Source: Flavobacterium sp. TR2 (GTDB lineage Bacteria; Bacteroidota; Bacteroidia; Flavobacteriales; Flavobacteriaceae). From it: a stretch of DNA of 64,000 bases. The stretch lies in contig NZ_CP104307.1 in NCBI RefSeq assembly GCF_025252405.1, positions 2,790,001 through 2,854,000 of the forward strand. Reading direction: 5' to 3'. A program made the translations under genes and the position numbers. Shown here one piece after another: positions 51,996-61,664 of this stretch. The notes under the pieces are model-generated. The model did no database searches, was not told where the DNA came from, and saw only the letters and a program-made list of their open reading frames with translations. How positions within the stretch are numbered: position 1 is the stretch's first letter; every line of letters begins with the position of its first letter.

Positions 51996-52091
51996 CGCTG
52001 TTCACCGTATTTTTTATTTATAATTTAATGGTTTTTAGAAAATCCTAACTTTTATCATCTAAAAATTAGTTTTTTTTTGCAATTAAAAAAG

Positions 52092-52099
52092 TACCTTTG
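52092..52099 (+). promoter_or_regulatory. Candidate -7 element of mqo
   Basis: TACCTTTG exactly matches TAnnTTTG, 22 bases before the mqo ATG at 52122. The nearest TTG (52077-52079) is only 12 bases upstream, so a -33 box is not assigned. Confidence 0.5.
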
Positions 52100-52121
52100 C
52101 ACTTTAAATAAAAATACTGTT

Positions 52122-53615
52122 ATGCCTGACGAAACCATACGTTCAAATAGTGATGTAGTACTCATTGGCGCTGGAATAATGAGTGCCACTCTCGGAGTAA
52201 TTTTGAAAGAATTACAACCAGATATAAAAATTGAAATTTACGAAAGATTAGATGTTGCTGCAGCAGAAAGCTCTGATGCTTGGAATAATGCAGGAACTGG
52301 ACACTCTGCTTTTTGTGAACTAAATTATACTCCAGAAAAGGCAGACGGAAGCATAGATCCTAAAAAAGCAATAAGCATAGCAGAATCATTTGAGATTTCT
52401 CGCCAGTTTTGGTCTTACTTAGTACAGCAGAATAAAGTGCCGTCTCCGGATAATTTTATTAAAAGCGTGCCTCATATGAGTTTTGTGTGGGGAGATAAAA
52501 ACGTAAATTATTTAAAAAAGAGGTTTGAAGCGCTTCAAAGCAACCCAATCTTTGCTGACATGACTTTTAGCACCGATTTTGAACAGCTTCAAAAATGGAT
52601 GCCATTAGTTATGGAAGGAAGAACTGCTGACGAAAAATTAGCAGCAACACATATGGAAATTGGTACCGATGTTAATTTTGGTGCTTTAACAAGAAGTATG
52701 TTTAATTATTTAGAAAAACTAGACGGCGTTTCTCTGTTCTTCAATCACGAAGTTAAAAAGCTAAAACAGCGCGAAGACAAATCTTGGAGAATTAAAATTA
52801 AAGATTTATCGACAGGAAAAACTCGTAAAGCTTATACAAAATTTGTGTTTATTGGTGCAGGAGGGGGTTCTCTTCCTTTATTGGAAAAAGCCAATGTTCC
52901 AGAAGGAAATGGATATGGAGGTTTCCCTGTAAGCGGGCAATGGCTGAAATGCACCAACCCAGAAGTAATCGCAAAACACCAGGCAAAAGTGTACGGAAAA
53001 GCAAGTGTTGGAGCTCCTCCAATGTCTGTTCCGCATATAGATACACGTGTAATTGATGGAGAAAAAGCGCTTCTTTTTGGACCATTTGCAGGATTCTCAA
53101 CGCGTTTCCTTAAAAACGGTTCTTATTTAGATTTGCCAATGTCTATTAAGCCTAATAACTTAATTCCGATGCTTGCTGCAGGATATCATAATATTCCATT
53201 AACGAAATATTTGATCGAGCAAGTGCGTCAGTCTCCAAAAGACAGAATGAAGGCATTACGCGAATATCTTCCAACAGCTCGCTCAAAAGACTGGAAATTA
53301 GAAAAAGCAGGACAGCGTGTTCAGGTTATTAAAAAAGATGAAAAAGAAGGTGGAGTTTTAGAATTTGGTACAGAAGTGATCAATACGCACGACGGAACTT
53401 TAGCAGTTTTATTAGGTGCTTCTCCAGGTGCTTCTACAGCTGTAGCAATTATGGTTGATTTGGTAAGCAGATGTTTTACTCATCAAATTAAATCGCCAGA
53501 ATGGCAGGCAAAATTAAAAACAATGATTCCGTCTTACGGGCAGACGTTAAATGATAAGCCAGAGCTTTTAGAAAAATTAAGAAAACAAACAGCAGAAGTT
53601 TTAAAATTAAAGTAA
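52122..53615 (+). CDS. mqo: Malate:quinone oxidoreductase
   Basis: The 497-residue FAD protein has [21 protein letters not shown] (dinucleotide fold), [20 protein letters not shown] and [15 protein letters not shown], then [13 protein letters not shown]. It oxidises malate to oxaloacetate and passes electrons to quinone, at the membrane. A 15-codon upstream extension (to 52077) is unlike the family; ATG 52122 is taken. Confidence 0.95.
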   Translation: MPDETIRSNSDVVLIGAGIMSATLGVILKELQPDIKIEIYERLDVAAAESSDAWNNAGTGHSAFCELNYTPEKADGSIDPKKAISIAESFEISRQFWSYLVQQNKVPSPDNFIKSVPHMSFVWGDKNVNYLKKRFEALQSNPIFADMTFSTDFEQLQKWMPLVMEGRTADEKLAATHMEIGTDVNFGALTRSMFNYLEKLDGVSLFFNHEVKKLKQREDKSWRIKIKDLSTGKTRKAYTKFVFIGAGGGSLPLLEKANVPEGNGYGGFPVSGQWLKCTNPEVIAKHQAKVYGKASVGAPPMSVPHIDTRVIDGEKALLFGPFAGFSTRFLKNGSYLDLPMSIKPNNLIPMLAAGYHNIPLTKYLIEQVRQSPKDRMKALREYLPTARSKDWKLEKAGQRVQVIKKDEKEGGVLEFGTEVINTHDGTLAVLLGASPGASTAVAIMVDLVSRCFTHQIKSPEWQAKLKTMIPSYGQTLNDKPELLEKLRKQTAEVLKLK

Positions 53616-53638
53616 GCTTCAATATTGAATATAAAAAA

Positions 53639-53670
53639 AACAAATCCAGATGAATTAATCTGGATTTGTT
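53639..53670. terminator. Terminator overlapping the end of the FUSC gene
   Basis: Arms AACAAATCCAGA (53639-53650) and TCTGGATTTGTT (53659-53670) around an 8-base loop. The right arm holds the last codons of the FUSC frame and the loop its stop. It serves FUSC strongly (a run of eight T follows on the minus strand) and mqo weakly. Confidence 0.75.
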
Positions 53671-55877
53671 GCTTTTAAGTCGGTTGTGTTTTTTAGAATT
53701 TTTTCTGCCAGATTGCTCATCCAGATTAATTGCTCGATTACCATTTGCGCTTCTTGCATTTTTGCCTGGCGGGTTTCTTTATCCAAATCATCATCCTCAG
53801 CCAAACGCGTAAAATGTTTGCGCTTTAATTCTTCAAATTGTAAAGTCACATCTTCTTTTTCAAAAAAAGTATCCTGTACCACAACTTCGTTTCTTAAAAC
53901 AGAAATAGAATGATCCAAATTGGCTAGAATAGTTTTAATGATATAATTAAAAGAATCTGATGCAGAAGTAGTCTGATGCGACTGAATATAAGTTGACAAC
54001 GATGCTAAAGCAGATAACAGAGAATGATTTAAAACTACTAGTTTGTTTACCAAAGGCATTGTTTTTTGCTTTGATTTTGGTTCCTGCATCATACGCTGAA
54101 AAGAGGTCATTAAATTTCCTATTTCGACAAAAGCGTTTTTTCGTGCTAAACGATACGAAGTAGGAACTTCTCCTTTTTTATTATAAAAATCTGCAATTTC
54201 TTTTAGGTAATTTCTATTGGCCCGAATGGTATTCTCAATATGAATGGGCGTATTGATAAATTCCCAAGCTGGCCATAAAAACTGATTGGCAATAAAAGCC
54301 AAAATTGCTCCAGCAAGCGAATCTAATATTCTGTATTGAATTACCTCATTCACATCAGGAGTCAGAATTCCGTAGATAAAAACGACATACATCGTAACAA
54401 ATGTTGCACTGATCTTATAATTGATTTGGGTAAATGAAATTCCCAAAAGCATACATATAATAGAGAAAATACTCAGCGCTACGTGATTTTGAATAACAGA
54501 TACAATTCCAAAAGCAATAATCCCTCCCAGAACAGTACCGAACATTCTGTTGTAGGAGCGCTCTTTTGTCAGTCCATAACCAGGGCGCATAATTACGACA
54601 ATCGTGAGCAGGATCCAATACACATTTTGGAATGGCAAAACTTGTCCGAGAAAAAAACCGATCAAAATGGTAATGGTCAATCGTATCGAATGCCTGAAAA
54701 TGGAAGATGAATAGCTTAAGTTTTCAATTAAAGTTCTAAGCGGATAATATTGTGGCGTAAGAAATTTTTCGAGCTCCTTATCTTTGTCTTTCAATTTATA
54801 AGACTGCATTGCTAAAGAAAGCGCTCGCTGTATCGTTTTTATTTTGCCAACCTGATTTTTAGCATATTTCAGCATATTGGTCAGCATAAGTACGCCTTCT
54901 GCGGCTTCTTCTTTTCCTAAAGTTTTTTCATAATCAAATATGGCAAACTCTAGAGCATCCAATTCATTTTTCAAATCATGCTTGTCAACATAGGTGCTAA
55001 TGTGATTAACGTTTTTGGATAGCTTTTTGAGCGTCGAAGCCAGTTTGTAGGCAACATTTTGATACGTTCTTAAAACGTCAGGATGTTTAGCAAATTTTTG
55101 ATGAAGTTTGCTATGATCAAAAGAAGTGTATAGTGCCAATTCTTGAATTTCAACCAGCGTAATAAAAACCAAAAGCATTTTTCGGTTCTGGCTTGTAGTT
55201 CCAGATGTGTTTTGGTTTCCAATCAGCATTTTTCTTAAATCTTCATGAATAAGATTCAATTCTACCTGTACAGCCAGCTGTTTTTCTATAATTGTCTGTC
55301 TTTTGGCTTCAGGACTCCACAAATCGCCTCTTAATTTGAGATATTTGGCAGTAAGTTTTATTCCCTCGGCAATTTGCAATTCCACATATTTATATGGCTG
55401 TACAAAATGAAAAACCAGAGACACTATTAAATATAGGATACCTCCAATAAAAATAAAACCTGAGTATTCAAAAGCCTCCCAGCCTTCGTGCAAATGACCA
55501 AAAGATAGAGAAATGGATAATAAGGCAGAGAAAGATATTAAAGTGGCTCGCTGTCCGTAAACTGAAATCATAGAACATAAAAACAGAAGAAAGCCTAAAA
55601 AAATATAAAATAGAAAAGGAAACGGATAAACGAGATTCACCAAAAGATTTACGCCCGAAACAATAAAAGAAGCCGCAATTAATCCTTTTATTTTATGGCT
55701 GAGAGAACTCGGAATATCGCTGGGATAGGTATAAAAAGCGCCAAGTGCAATAGTAAAACCTATTTCAAAATGACCTAAAAAATTTAAAACTAAAACAGGA
55801 ACAACAGAAGCAATAGTTACTTTAGAGGCATTTAGAAAGGAAGTACTGTTGGTAAATTTCGAAATCTTATCAATCAT
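53655..55877 (-). CDS. FUSC family inner-membrane protein (YccS/YhfK-like)
   Basis: The 740-residue protein has two bundles of membrane helices, at about residues 18-160 and 365-500, each followed by a helical cytoplasmic region. VLLFPFQNVYWILLTIVVIMRPGYG-like FUSC text is seen as LPFQNVYWILLTIVVIMRPG. These are putative aromatic-acid or fusaric-acid efflux proteins; transport is assumed. The frame extends to 55994; ATG 55877 (MIDKISKFTNSTSF) is the family start. Confidence 0.87.
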   Translation of the reverse strand: MIDKISKFTNSTSFLNASKVTIASVVPVLVLNFLGHFEIGFTIALGAFYTYPSDIPSSLSHKIKGLIAASFIVSGVNLLVNLVYPFPFLFYIFLGFLLFLCSMISVYGQRATLISFSALLSISLSFGHLHEGWEAFEYSGFIFIGGILYLIVSLVFHFVQPYKYVELQIAEGIKLTAKYLKLRGDLWSPEAKRQTIIEKQLAVQVELNLIHEDLRKMLIGNQNTSGTTSQNRKMLLVFITLVEIQELALYTSFDHSKLHQKFAKHPDVLRTYQNVAYKLASTLKKLSKNVNHISTYVDKHDLKNELDALEFAIFDYEKTLGKEEAAEGVLMLTNMLKYAKNQVGKIKTIQRALSLAMQSYKLKDKDKELEKFLTPQYYPLRTLIENLSYSSSIFRHSIRLTITILIGFFLGQVLPFQNVYWILLTIVVIMRPGYGLTKERSYNRMFGTVLGGIIAFGIVSVIQNHVALSIFSIICMLLGISFTQINYKISATFVTMYVVFIYGILTPDVNEVIQYRILDSLAGAILAFIANQFLWPAWEFINTPIHIENTIRANRNYLKEIADFYNKKGEVPTSYRLARKNAFVEIGNLMTSFQRMMQEPKSKQKTMPLVNKLVVLNHSLLSALASLSTYIQSHQTTSASDSFNYIIKTILANLDHSISVLRNEVVVQDTFFEKEDVTLQFEELKRKHFTRLAEDDDLDKETRQAKMQEAQMVIEQLIWMSNLAEKILKNTTDLKATNPD

Positions 55878-56079
55878 AAAAAGAGGTTTACTAACAAAGG
55901 TAAGAATTGTAGGAGTGATTTTGGCATAATTATAGATGAGTTTTTTGAGTAGCTTGTAAAAAATACGATATAATGTAGCATAAGAATTATTCATTGACTA
56001 TTTTTTACTATTTTTGCCAGCTGAAATATCAGAACTTAAATTCTGATTTTGCAGCACATTAAAACATAAATAAAAACAA

Positions 56080-56670
56080 ATGATTTTACCAATTGTAGGA
56101 TACGGTGATCCTGTTTTAAGAAAAGTAGGGCAGGATATTACACCAGAATATCCAAACCTAAAAGAAACGATCGCAAATATGTACGAGACGATGTACAATG
56201 CGTATGGAGTTGGACTTGCAGCACCGCAGGTTGGACTGCCAATTCGTTTGTTTGTGATAGATACAACGCCTTTTAGTGATGATGAGGATCTTCCTTCAGA
56301 GGAGCAAAAAGATTTAGATGGCTTTAAGAAGACTTTTATCAATGCTAAAATCGTTAAAGAAGAAGGAGAAGAGTGGGGATTTAATGAAGGCTGTTTGAGT
56401 ATTCCTGATGTGCGTGAAGACGTTTACAGAAAACCAACCGTTACAATCGAATATTGTGAAGAAGATTTTGTAATGAAAACGGAAGTATTCGACGGATTAA
56501 TCGCAAGAGTTATTCAGCATGAATACGACCACATTGAAGGAATCTTGTTTACAGATAAAATATCATCTCTAAAAAAGCGTTTGATCCAAAAGAAATTGAA
56601 AAATATTACTGAAGGTAAAACATCTCAGGAATATAGAATGAAATTTTACGCAGCTAAAAAAGCAAGATAA
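56080..56670 (+). CDS. def: Peptide deformylase
   Basis: The 196-residue metal enzyme removes the formyl group from new proteins. The three motifs are visible: GVGLAAPQVGL (residues 43-53), EGCLSIP (metal Cys105) and HEYDH (His147, Glu148, His151). A loop at 63-85 (SDDEDLPSEEQKD) is an acidic insert found in Bacteroidota forms. TATTTTTG at 56009-56016 is a possible -7 box. Confidence 0.96.
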   Translation: MILPIVGYGDPVLRKVGQDITPEYPNLKETIANMYETMYNAYGVGLAAPQVGLPIRLFVIDTTPFSDDEDLPSEEQKDLDGFKKTFINAKIVKEEGEEWGFNEGCLSIPDVREDVYRKPTVTIEYCEEDFVMKTEVFDGLIARVIQHEYDHIEGILFTDKISSLKKRLIQKKLKNITEGKTSQEYRMKFYAAKKAR

Positions 56671-56730
56671 GTTTTCTAAATGCTTAGAAACAAAAAATAA
56701 ATAAAATTCTTAATACTAATTTTAATAAAA

Positions 56731-57216
56731 ATGAATTTAACGAAAATTTTAGCCATTTCAGGAAAACCAGGTTTATACGAATTAAAAGTACAAACTCGTA
56801 CAGGTTTTGTGGCGGAATCATTAATTGATGGGAAGAAGATTACTGTAAATCTAAAAAGCAATGTAAGTTTATTGTCTGAAATTTCGATTTATACATATGA
56901 AGGCGAAAAACCGTTAACTGAAGTAATGCAGCAGATTGCCGTTAAAGAAAATAAAGGACAAGCGATCTCTCATAAAGAAGATAACGCTACTCTGTCTGCT
57001 TATTTTAAACAAATTCTTCCTGATTACGATGAAGAAAGAGTTTATCCATCAGATATCAAAAAAGTATTAAGCTGGTACAACACGCTTCAAGCAAAAGGTT
57101 TGGTTACAGATTTGGCTCCTGCAGCTGAAGAACCAAAAGAAGAAGCTCCAGTTGCTGCTGAAAAACCTAAAAAAGCTCCAGCAGCTAAAAAAGCAAAAGC
57201 TAAAAAAGAAGAATAG
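56731..57216 (+). CDS. DUF5606 family protein
   Basis: The 161-residue protein begins MNLTKILAISGKPGLYELKVQ, a marker of DUF5606 as I recall it. The folded part runs to about residue 118 and the rest is a low-complexity Ala/Lys/Pro/Glu tail (EEPKEEAPVAAEKPKKAP). Function unknown. It follows def by 60 bases and mazG comes next, so the three may be one operon. Confidence 0.85.
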   Translation: MNLTKILAISGKPGLYELKVQTRTGFVAESLIDGKKITVNLKSNVSLLSEISIYTYEGEKPLTEVMQQIAVKENKGQAISHKEDNATLSAYFKQILPDYDEERVYPSDIKKVLSWYNTLQAKGLVTDLAPAAEEPKEEAPVAAEKPKKAPAAKKAKAKKEE

Positions 57217-57239
57217 TCTTTTTTCTTTAAACATAAAAT

Positions 57240-57274
57240 AATCCTGTTAAGATGTTTTCTTGACAGGATTTTTT
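57240..57274 (+). terminator. Terminator after the DUF5606 gene
   Basis: Arms AATCCTGTTAAG (57240-57251) and CTTGACAGGATT (57259-57270), one G-T pair, 7-base loop, then T run. It suggests mazG has its own promoter. Confidence 0.8.
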
Positions 57275-57314
57275 AATTTTACAAAATCGAGTTTAAATCA
57301 AAAGAAACTTCAAA

Positions 57315-58085
57315 ATGAGTAGAGAAAACCAGTTAAAAGCATTTGAAAGATTATTAAATATCATGGATGAACTTCGTGAACAATGTCCGTGGGATAAAAA
57401 GCAGACCCTTCAGACGTTAAGGCATTTAACAATCGAAGAGACCTACGAGCTGGGAGATGCTATTTTGGATAATGATTTAAATGAAGTTAAAAAAGAATTA
57501 GGAGACTTACTCCTTCATATTGTTTTTTATGCTAAAATAGGCAGTGAGACAAACGATTTTGACATTGCAGATGTTTGCAATGAAATCTGTGAAAAATTGA
57601 TTCACCGTCACCCGCATATTTATGGAGATGTGAAGGTAGAAAATGAGGAAGAAGTAAAACAAAATTGGGAAAAACTAAAGCTCAAAGAAGGCAAGAAATC
57701 GGTTTTAGAAGGCGTTCCTAGAAGTCTTCCGGCAATGGTTAAGGCGAGCCGTATTCAAGACAAAGTAAAAGGAGTAGGGTTTGATTGGGAAGAACCTCAT
57801 CAGGTTTGGGATAAAGTGCAAGAAGAATTGCAGGAATTGGAAGACGAAGTAAAAACAGGAGATCAGGATAAAATTGAAGACGAGTTTGGAGATGTCTTGT
57901 TTTCTATGATTAATTACGCTCGATTTTTGAATGTAAACCCAGAAGATGCGTTAGAAAGAACCAATAAAAAGTTTATAAAACGTTTTCAGTACTTGGAAAG
58001 CAAAGCAAACGAATTAGGAAAGCCATTAATGGATATGACCCTTACAGAAATGGATGTTTTCTGGAATGAAGCTAAGAAACTCTAG
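57315..58085 (+). CDS. mazG: Nucleoside triphosphate pyrophosphohydrolase MazG
   Basis: The 256-residue protein has two MazG repeats. The first has CPWDKKQTLQTLRHLTIEETYELGDAI and ELGDLLLHIVFYAKI (the EExxE..ExxD metal pattern), and the second EEPHQVWDKVQEELQELEDEV and EFGDVLFSMINYAR. It hydrolyses NTPs to NMP and pyrophosphate. The stop shares four bases (CTAG) with the stop of the converging Crp/Fnr gene. Confidence 0.95.
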   Translation: MSRENQLKAFERLLNIMDELREQCPWDKKQTLQTLRHLTIEETYELGDAILDNDLNEVKKELGDLLLHIVFYAKIGSETNDFDIADVCNEICEKLIHRHPHIYGDVKVENEEEVKQNWEKLKLKEGKKSVLEGVPRSLPAMVKASRIQDKVKGVGFDWEEPHQVWDKVQEELQELEDEVKTGDQDKIEDEFGDVLFSMINYARFLNVNPEDALERTNKKFIKRFQYLESKANELGKPLMDMTLTEMDVFWNEAKKL

Positions 58086-58765
58086 TTGTCGGCCAATTTC
58101 TTTAAAGCGCGAACATCTTTAAGCATAATTTTTTTACCGACTAATTCTATTAATCCCAGTTTGTTAAAATCAGATAATAGACGAATACAGCTTTCTGTTG
58201 CCGTGCCAATAATGCCGGCTAGCTCTTCTCTTGTTAGCTGTACTTTAAGTGTTTTATCGGTGTCTTCGCCAAATTCATCGTGCAGGTGCAGCAAAGTTTC
58301 GGCAAGCCTCTGCTTAACCGTTTTTTGAACTAAGGCAATTTTTTCGTTCTCAGATTCCTTTAAATCTTCGCAGACAGACTGCATCATATTTAAAGAAAAC
58401 TGATTGTTATTATTAAAGAAATTGATGATTTCAGTTTTAGGAATAAAACAAACTTCCATGTCGGCAATTGCTTTTGCAGTCAAATTTGCAGGCTCATTGC
58501 TAATCATAGAACGCTGTCCAAGAAGTTCGCCAGATTTTACCAATTTTACAATTTGGTCTTTTCCGTTTGCACTCAGTTTTGAAAGTTTTCCAACACCGTC
58601 TTTTACGCAGAAAACACCATTGGTTACTTCGCCTTCTTCAAAAAGAGCTTCACCTTTTTTAATTTTGTAAGTTGTTTTACTGCTGGCTAATTTAATAACT
58701 TCTTCTTTATTAAGGGCTTTTAATGAGCTTAGCTGGCGTACAATGCATTGATCACATTTACTCAT
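58082..58765 (-). CDS. Crp/Fnr family transcriptional regulator
   Basis: The 227-residue protein has a cNMP-like sensor domain (about residues 20-130, KKGEALFEEGEVTNGVFCVKDG) and a winged-helix domain with the recognition helix TATESCIRLLSDF, which keeps the Glu and Arg that read TGA half-sites. It has Cys4 and Cys7 (CDQC) plus Cys53, Cys106 and Cys132; whether they bind an iron-sulfur cluster is not shown. Genes for cbb3 oxidase and copper ATPase follow divergently with FNR-like boxes. CAAAAATA (58784-58791, complement TATTTTTG) is a possible -7 box. Confidence 0.9.
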   Translation of the reverse strand: MSKCDQCIVRQLSSLKALNKEEVIKLASSKTTYKIKKGEALFEEGEVTNGVFCVKDGVGKLSKLSANGKDQIVKLVKSGELLGQRSMISNEPANLTAKAIADMEVCFIPKTEIINFFNNNNQFSLNMMQSVCEDLKESENEKIALVQKTVKQRLAETLLHLHDEFGEDTDKTLKVQLTREELAGIIGTATESCIRLLSDFNKLGLIELVGKKIMLKDVRALKKLADN

Positions 58766-58903
58766 GACAATATTTGTTTGCTGCAAAAATAAGGATATTT
58801 AGGGGTTTTAACCATCATTATAAGGTAAATTTATTATAAATTAGGGTCAGCGCTCTTTTGAGCTTTTTATTTTATAAATTTAGTATTCCAATTTCAAAAT
58901 AAT

Positions 58904-58917
58904 ATGACAATTATCAT
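58904..58917. promoter_or_regulatory. FNR-like box upstream of ccoI
   Basis: ATGACAATTATCAT is one base from the perfect palindrome ATGATAATTATCAT. TGAT-N4-ATCA is the spacing of the FNR box. It lies 50 bases before the ccoI start and in the region divergent from the Crp/Fnr gene. Confidence 0.65.
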
Positions 58918-58967
58918 CTTAATAATTGTGCTTTAATTGGAAATTTGTGACAAATAAAAACAAGTTT

Positions 58968-61355
58968 ATGAGGGAGCAAAGCTGTTTTCATTGTGGTTTG
59001 ACTATTGAACAAAATGAAGAAATTGATTTTGATGATAAAAAGTTTTGTTGTACTGGCTGTAAAACAGTTTACGAAATTTTCAGTAGCAACGACCTGACAT
59101 CTTATTATGATTTTGAAAAGTCTCCTGGAGCCACACCGCAAGATATCAAAGGGAAATATGATTTTTTGGACAATGAAGCTATATTGGCAAAGGTTTTGGA
59201 ATTTCAGGAAGGAAACACTTCAATTGCTTCGTTGAATATTCCGCATATCCATTGCAGTTCTTGCATCTGGATTTTAGAAAACCTAAATCGTCTTCAGCCC
59301 GGAATTAGCATTTCTCAAGTTAATTTTCACGAAAAGAAAGTTAGAATTACCTTTAATTCTGATGTGGTCTCTTTAAAAGAAATCGTATATCTCTTAAGTT
59401 CGATAGGCTATGAGCCCTATATTAGTTTAGAAAATTATGGAACTGCAAAAGCAAAAGTAGACAGAAGTCTAACCTATAAATTGGGTGTTGCTTTTTTTTG
59501 CTTTGGGAATATTATGCTGCTTTCATTTCCAGAATATTTCGAAATGAAAGAATTCTGGCTCGATAGCTACAAACCGTTTTTCAGACTGCTTATTTTTCTT
59601 TTAGCCTTACCAAGCTTCTTGTATTCGGCAAGCGGATATTATGTTTCTGCGTATCATAGTATTAAAACCAGAATGCTCAATATTGATATTCCGATCGCTT
59701 TAGGAATTATCGTGATGTTTGTGCGCAGCACCTATGATATGGTCATGGATCACGGTCCTGGTTTTTTTGACAGTTTGGCCAGTTTAGTATTCTTTATGCT
59801 TCTCGGTAAAATGTTTCAAACTAAAACTTATAGTTTTTTAAGTTTCGAAAGAGATTTTAAATCCTATTTCCCGATTGCCGTTACAAAAATCAATAAAAAT
59901 GCATCAGAAGAAAATGTTGCGATTTATGACGTATTAAAGGGAGACCGATTGCTAATAAGAAATCAGGAGCTTATTCCTGTTGACGGAATTCTCATTAGCG
60001 AAAGCGCAGAAATTGATTATAGTTTTGTTACTGGAGAGGCGGTGCCAATTACCAAGAAATCTGGAGATAAAGTCTTTGCAGGAGGAAAACAGATTGGTAA
60101 AGTCATAGAAATGGAAGTGTTGAATTCTGTTTCTCAAAGTTACTTAACCCAATTATGGAGCAACGAAATTTTTCAGAAAAAAGTAGACCAAAAACACAAA
60201 ACCATAACAGATGCAATAAGTCGATATTTTACCCCCATTTTATTGCTCATTGCATTTGCTGGTTTTGGCTATTGGATTTTTATAGATGCCAATATTGCTT
60301 TTAACGTTTTTACGGCAGTATTGATCGTTGCTTGTCCGTGCGCATTGGCTCTAACTGCTCCTTTTACTTTTGGAAACATATTGCGAATTTTGGGCAAAAA
60401 GAAATTTTATTTAAAAAATGCTATTGTAATTGAGCAGCTTGCCAAAGTTGATACTATTGTTTTTGATAAAACAGGAACCATTACAACCAACAAAAAATCT
60501 AATATAATGTATGAAGGAAACCCTATTTCAGATTCAGATATTGTATTGATTAAAAATGTATTGAGAGGCTCAAATCATCCGTTAAGCCGAATGCTTTATG
60601 ATTTTCTGCCTGAAGCAAAACGCATCAATATAGAAGACTTTCAGGAAATTACAGGAAAAGGAATTTTGGCAATTGCTGAAAATAAAGAAATTAAAGTTGG
60701 TTCTGGACAATTCGTAGATGATATAGTTGCAGATGGTTCGGAAATTGAAAAAACAGCATTACACATTAAGATAGGAGGCATTTATTTTGGAAAATTTACT
60801 TTCCAGAATCAATATCGAGAAGGTTTAGAAGCGCTTTTTGCAAAGCTGAGCAAAGATTACCAAATCAAAGTGCTCTCTGGCGATAATGATGGCGAAAGAT
60901 TAAATTTAGAAGCCATTTTGCCAAAAGGCACCGAATTGATATTCAATCAAAAGCCAGAGCAAAAGCTCGAATATATAAAAAAGCTTCAGGAAAAAGGACA
61001 AAATGTAATGATGGTCGGTGATGGACTCAATGATGCTGGAGCGCTCGCTCAAAGTAATGTTGGGGTTTCCATATCTGAAAATGTGAATGTCTTTTCGCCT
61101 GCTTGTGATGCAATCTTAGACGCAGCAGAATTTTCGCGCCTCAATTACTTTTTAAAACTTTCCCATAAAGCCATTTTGATCATAAAAATGAGTTTTGCTT
61201 TGTCATTGCTTTATAACGTTGTTGGGCTTGCTTTTGCGGTTACAGGAAATCTTCTTCCGCTGGTTGCTGCGATCATCATGCCATTGAGTACAATTACCAT
61301 TGTGAGTTTTGTGACTTTTATGTCTAACTATTTCAGTAACAGAAATTTAGAATGA
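58968..61355 (+). CDS. ccoI: Copper-transporting P1B-ATPase CcoI/FixI-type with ferredoxin-like N-terminus
   Basis: The 795-residue membrane ATPase has an N-terminal Cys-rich module (Cys6, Cys9 and CCTGC about 27-31), a HMA domain with HIHCSSCIW, eight membrane helices, the metal site CPC (456-458), the phosphorylated Asp500 in DKTGT and GDGLNDAGALAQ. It delivers copper for cbb3 oxidase. The downstream ccoS and ccoNO support this over CopA. The start at MREQSCFHCG is chosen (the frame opens at 58926). The gap to ccoS has the second FNR box. Confidence 0.93.
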   Translation: MREQSCFHCGLTIEQNEEIDFDDKKFCCTGCKTVYEIFSSNDLTSYYDFEKSPGATPQDIKGKYDFLDNEAILAKVLEFQEGNTSIASLNIPHIHCSSCIWILENLNRLQPGISISQVNFHEKKVRITFNSDVVSLKEIVYLLSSIGYEPYISLENYGTAKAKVDRSLTYKLGVAFFCFGNIMLLSFPEYFEMKEFWLDSYKPFFRLLIFLLALPSFLYSASGYYVSAYHSIKTRMLNIDIPIALGIIVMFVRSTYDMVMDHGPGFFDSLASLVFFMLLGKMFQTKTYSFLSFERDFKSYFPIAVTKINKNASEENVAIYDVLKGDRLLIRNQELIPVDGILISESAEIDYSFVTGEAVPITKKSGDKVFAGGKQIGKVIEMEVLNSVSQSYLTQLWSNEIFQKKVDQKHKTITDAISRYFTPILLLIAFAGFGYWIFIDANIAFNVFTAVLIVACPCALALTAPFTFGNILRILGKKKFYLKNAIVIEQLAKVDTIVFDKTGTITTNKKSNIMYEGNPISDSDIVLIKNVLRGSNHPLSRMLYDFLPEAKRINIEDFQEITGKGILAIAENKEIKVGSGQFVDDIVADGSEIEKTALHIKIGGIYFGKFTFQNQYREGLEALFAKLSKDYQIKVLSGDNDGERLNLEAILPKGTELIFNQKPEQKLEYIKKLQEKGQNVMMVGDGLNDAGALAQSNVGVSISENVNVFSPACDAILDAAEFSRLNYFLKLSHKAILIIKMSFALSLLYNVVGLAFAVTGNLLPLVAAIIMPLSTITIVSFVTFMSNYFSNRNLE

Positions 61356-61408
61356 TTATAAATTATTTAAAGAATATATTTTATTAAATTTAACATATTC
61401 TTTTCTCT

Positions 61409-61422
61409 ATGATAATTATCAT
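61409..61422. promoter_or_regulatory. Perfect FNR-like box upstream of ccoS
   Basis: ATGATAATTATCAT is a perfect 14-base palindrome containing TGAT-N4-ATCA. It lies in the 115-base gap between ccoI and ccoS and is centred 55 bases before the ccoS start. Confidence 0.75.
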
Positions 61423-61470
61423 ATTTTATGCGCCCTTAACGAAGTAATTTTGTTAATATAAATCTAAGGT

Positions 61471-61662
61471 ATGAGTGTTATTTATCTTTTAATTTCAGTA
61501 AGTATTTTTGTGGCAATCTGTTTCTTTATTGCCTTTATTGCGGCTGTCAAATCTGGACAGTACGATGATGATTATACTCCTTCAGTCAGAATTCTTTTTG
61601 ATGACGAAACAAAAATTAATTCCCAAAATAATAATTCACCAATCGAAGAAAAACAAGTATAA
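61471..61662 (+). CDS. ccoS: Cytochrome cbb3 oxidase maturation protein CcoS
   Basis: The 63-residue protein has one membrane segment (LLISVSIFVAICFFIAFIAA) and the tail KSGQYDDDYTPSVRILFDDE, which is the CcoS/FixS signature. It helps insert cofactors in cbb3 oxidase. The ATG of ccoN follows its stop after two bases. Confidence 0.92.
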   Translation: MSVIYLLISVSIFVAICFFIAFIAAVKSGQYDDDYTPSVRILFDDETKINSQNNNSPIEEKQV

Positions 61663-61664
61663 TT

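Noticed and set aside
58766..58903. FNR box for autoregulation of the Crp/Fnr gene
   Set aside because: I could not find a TGAT-N4-ATCA site closer to the regulator; the box at 58904 lies nearer to ccoI.
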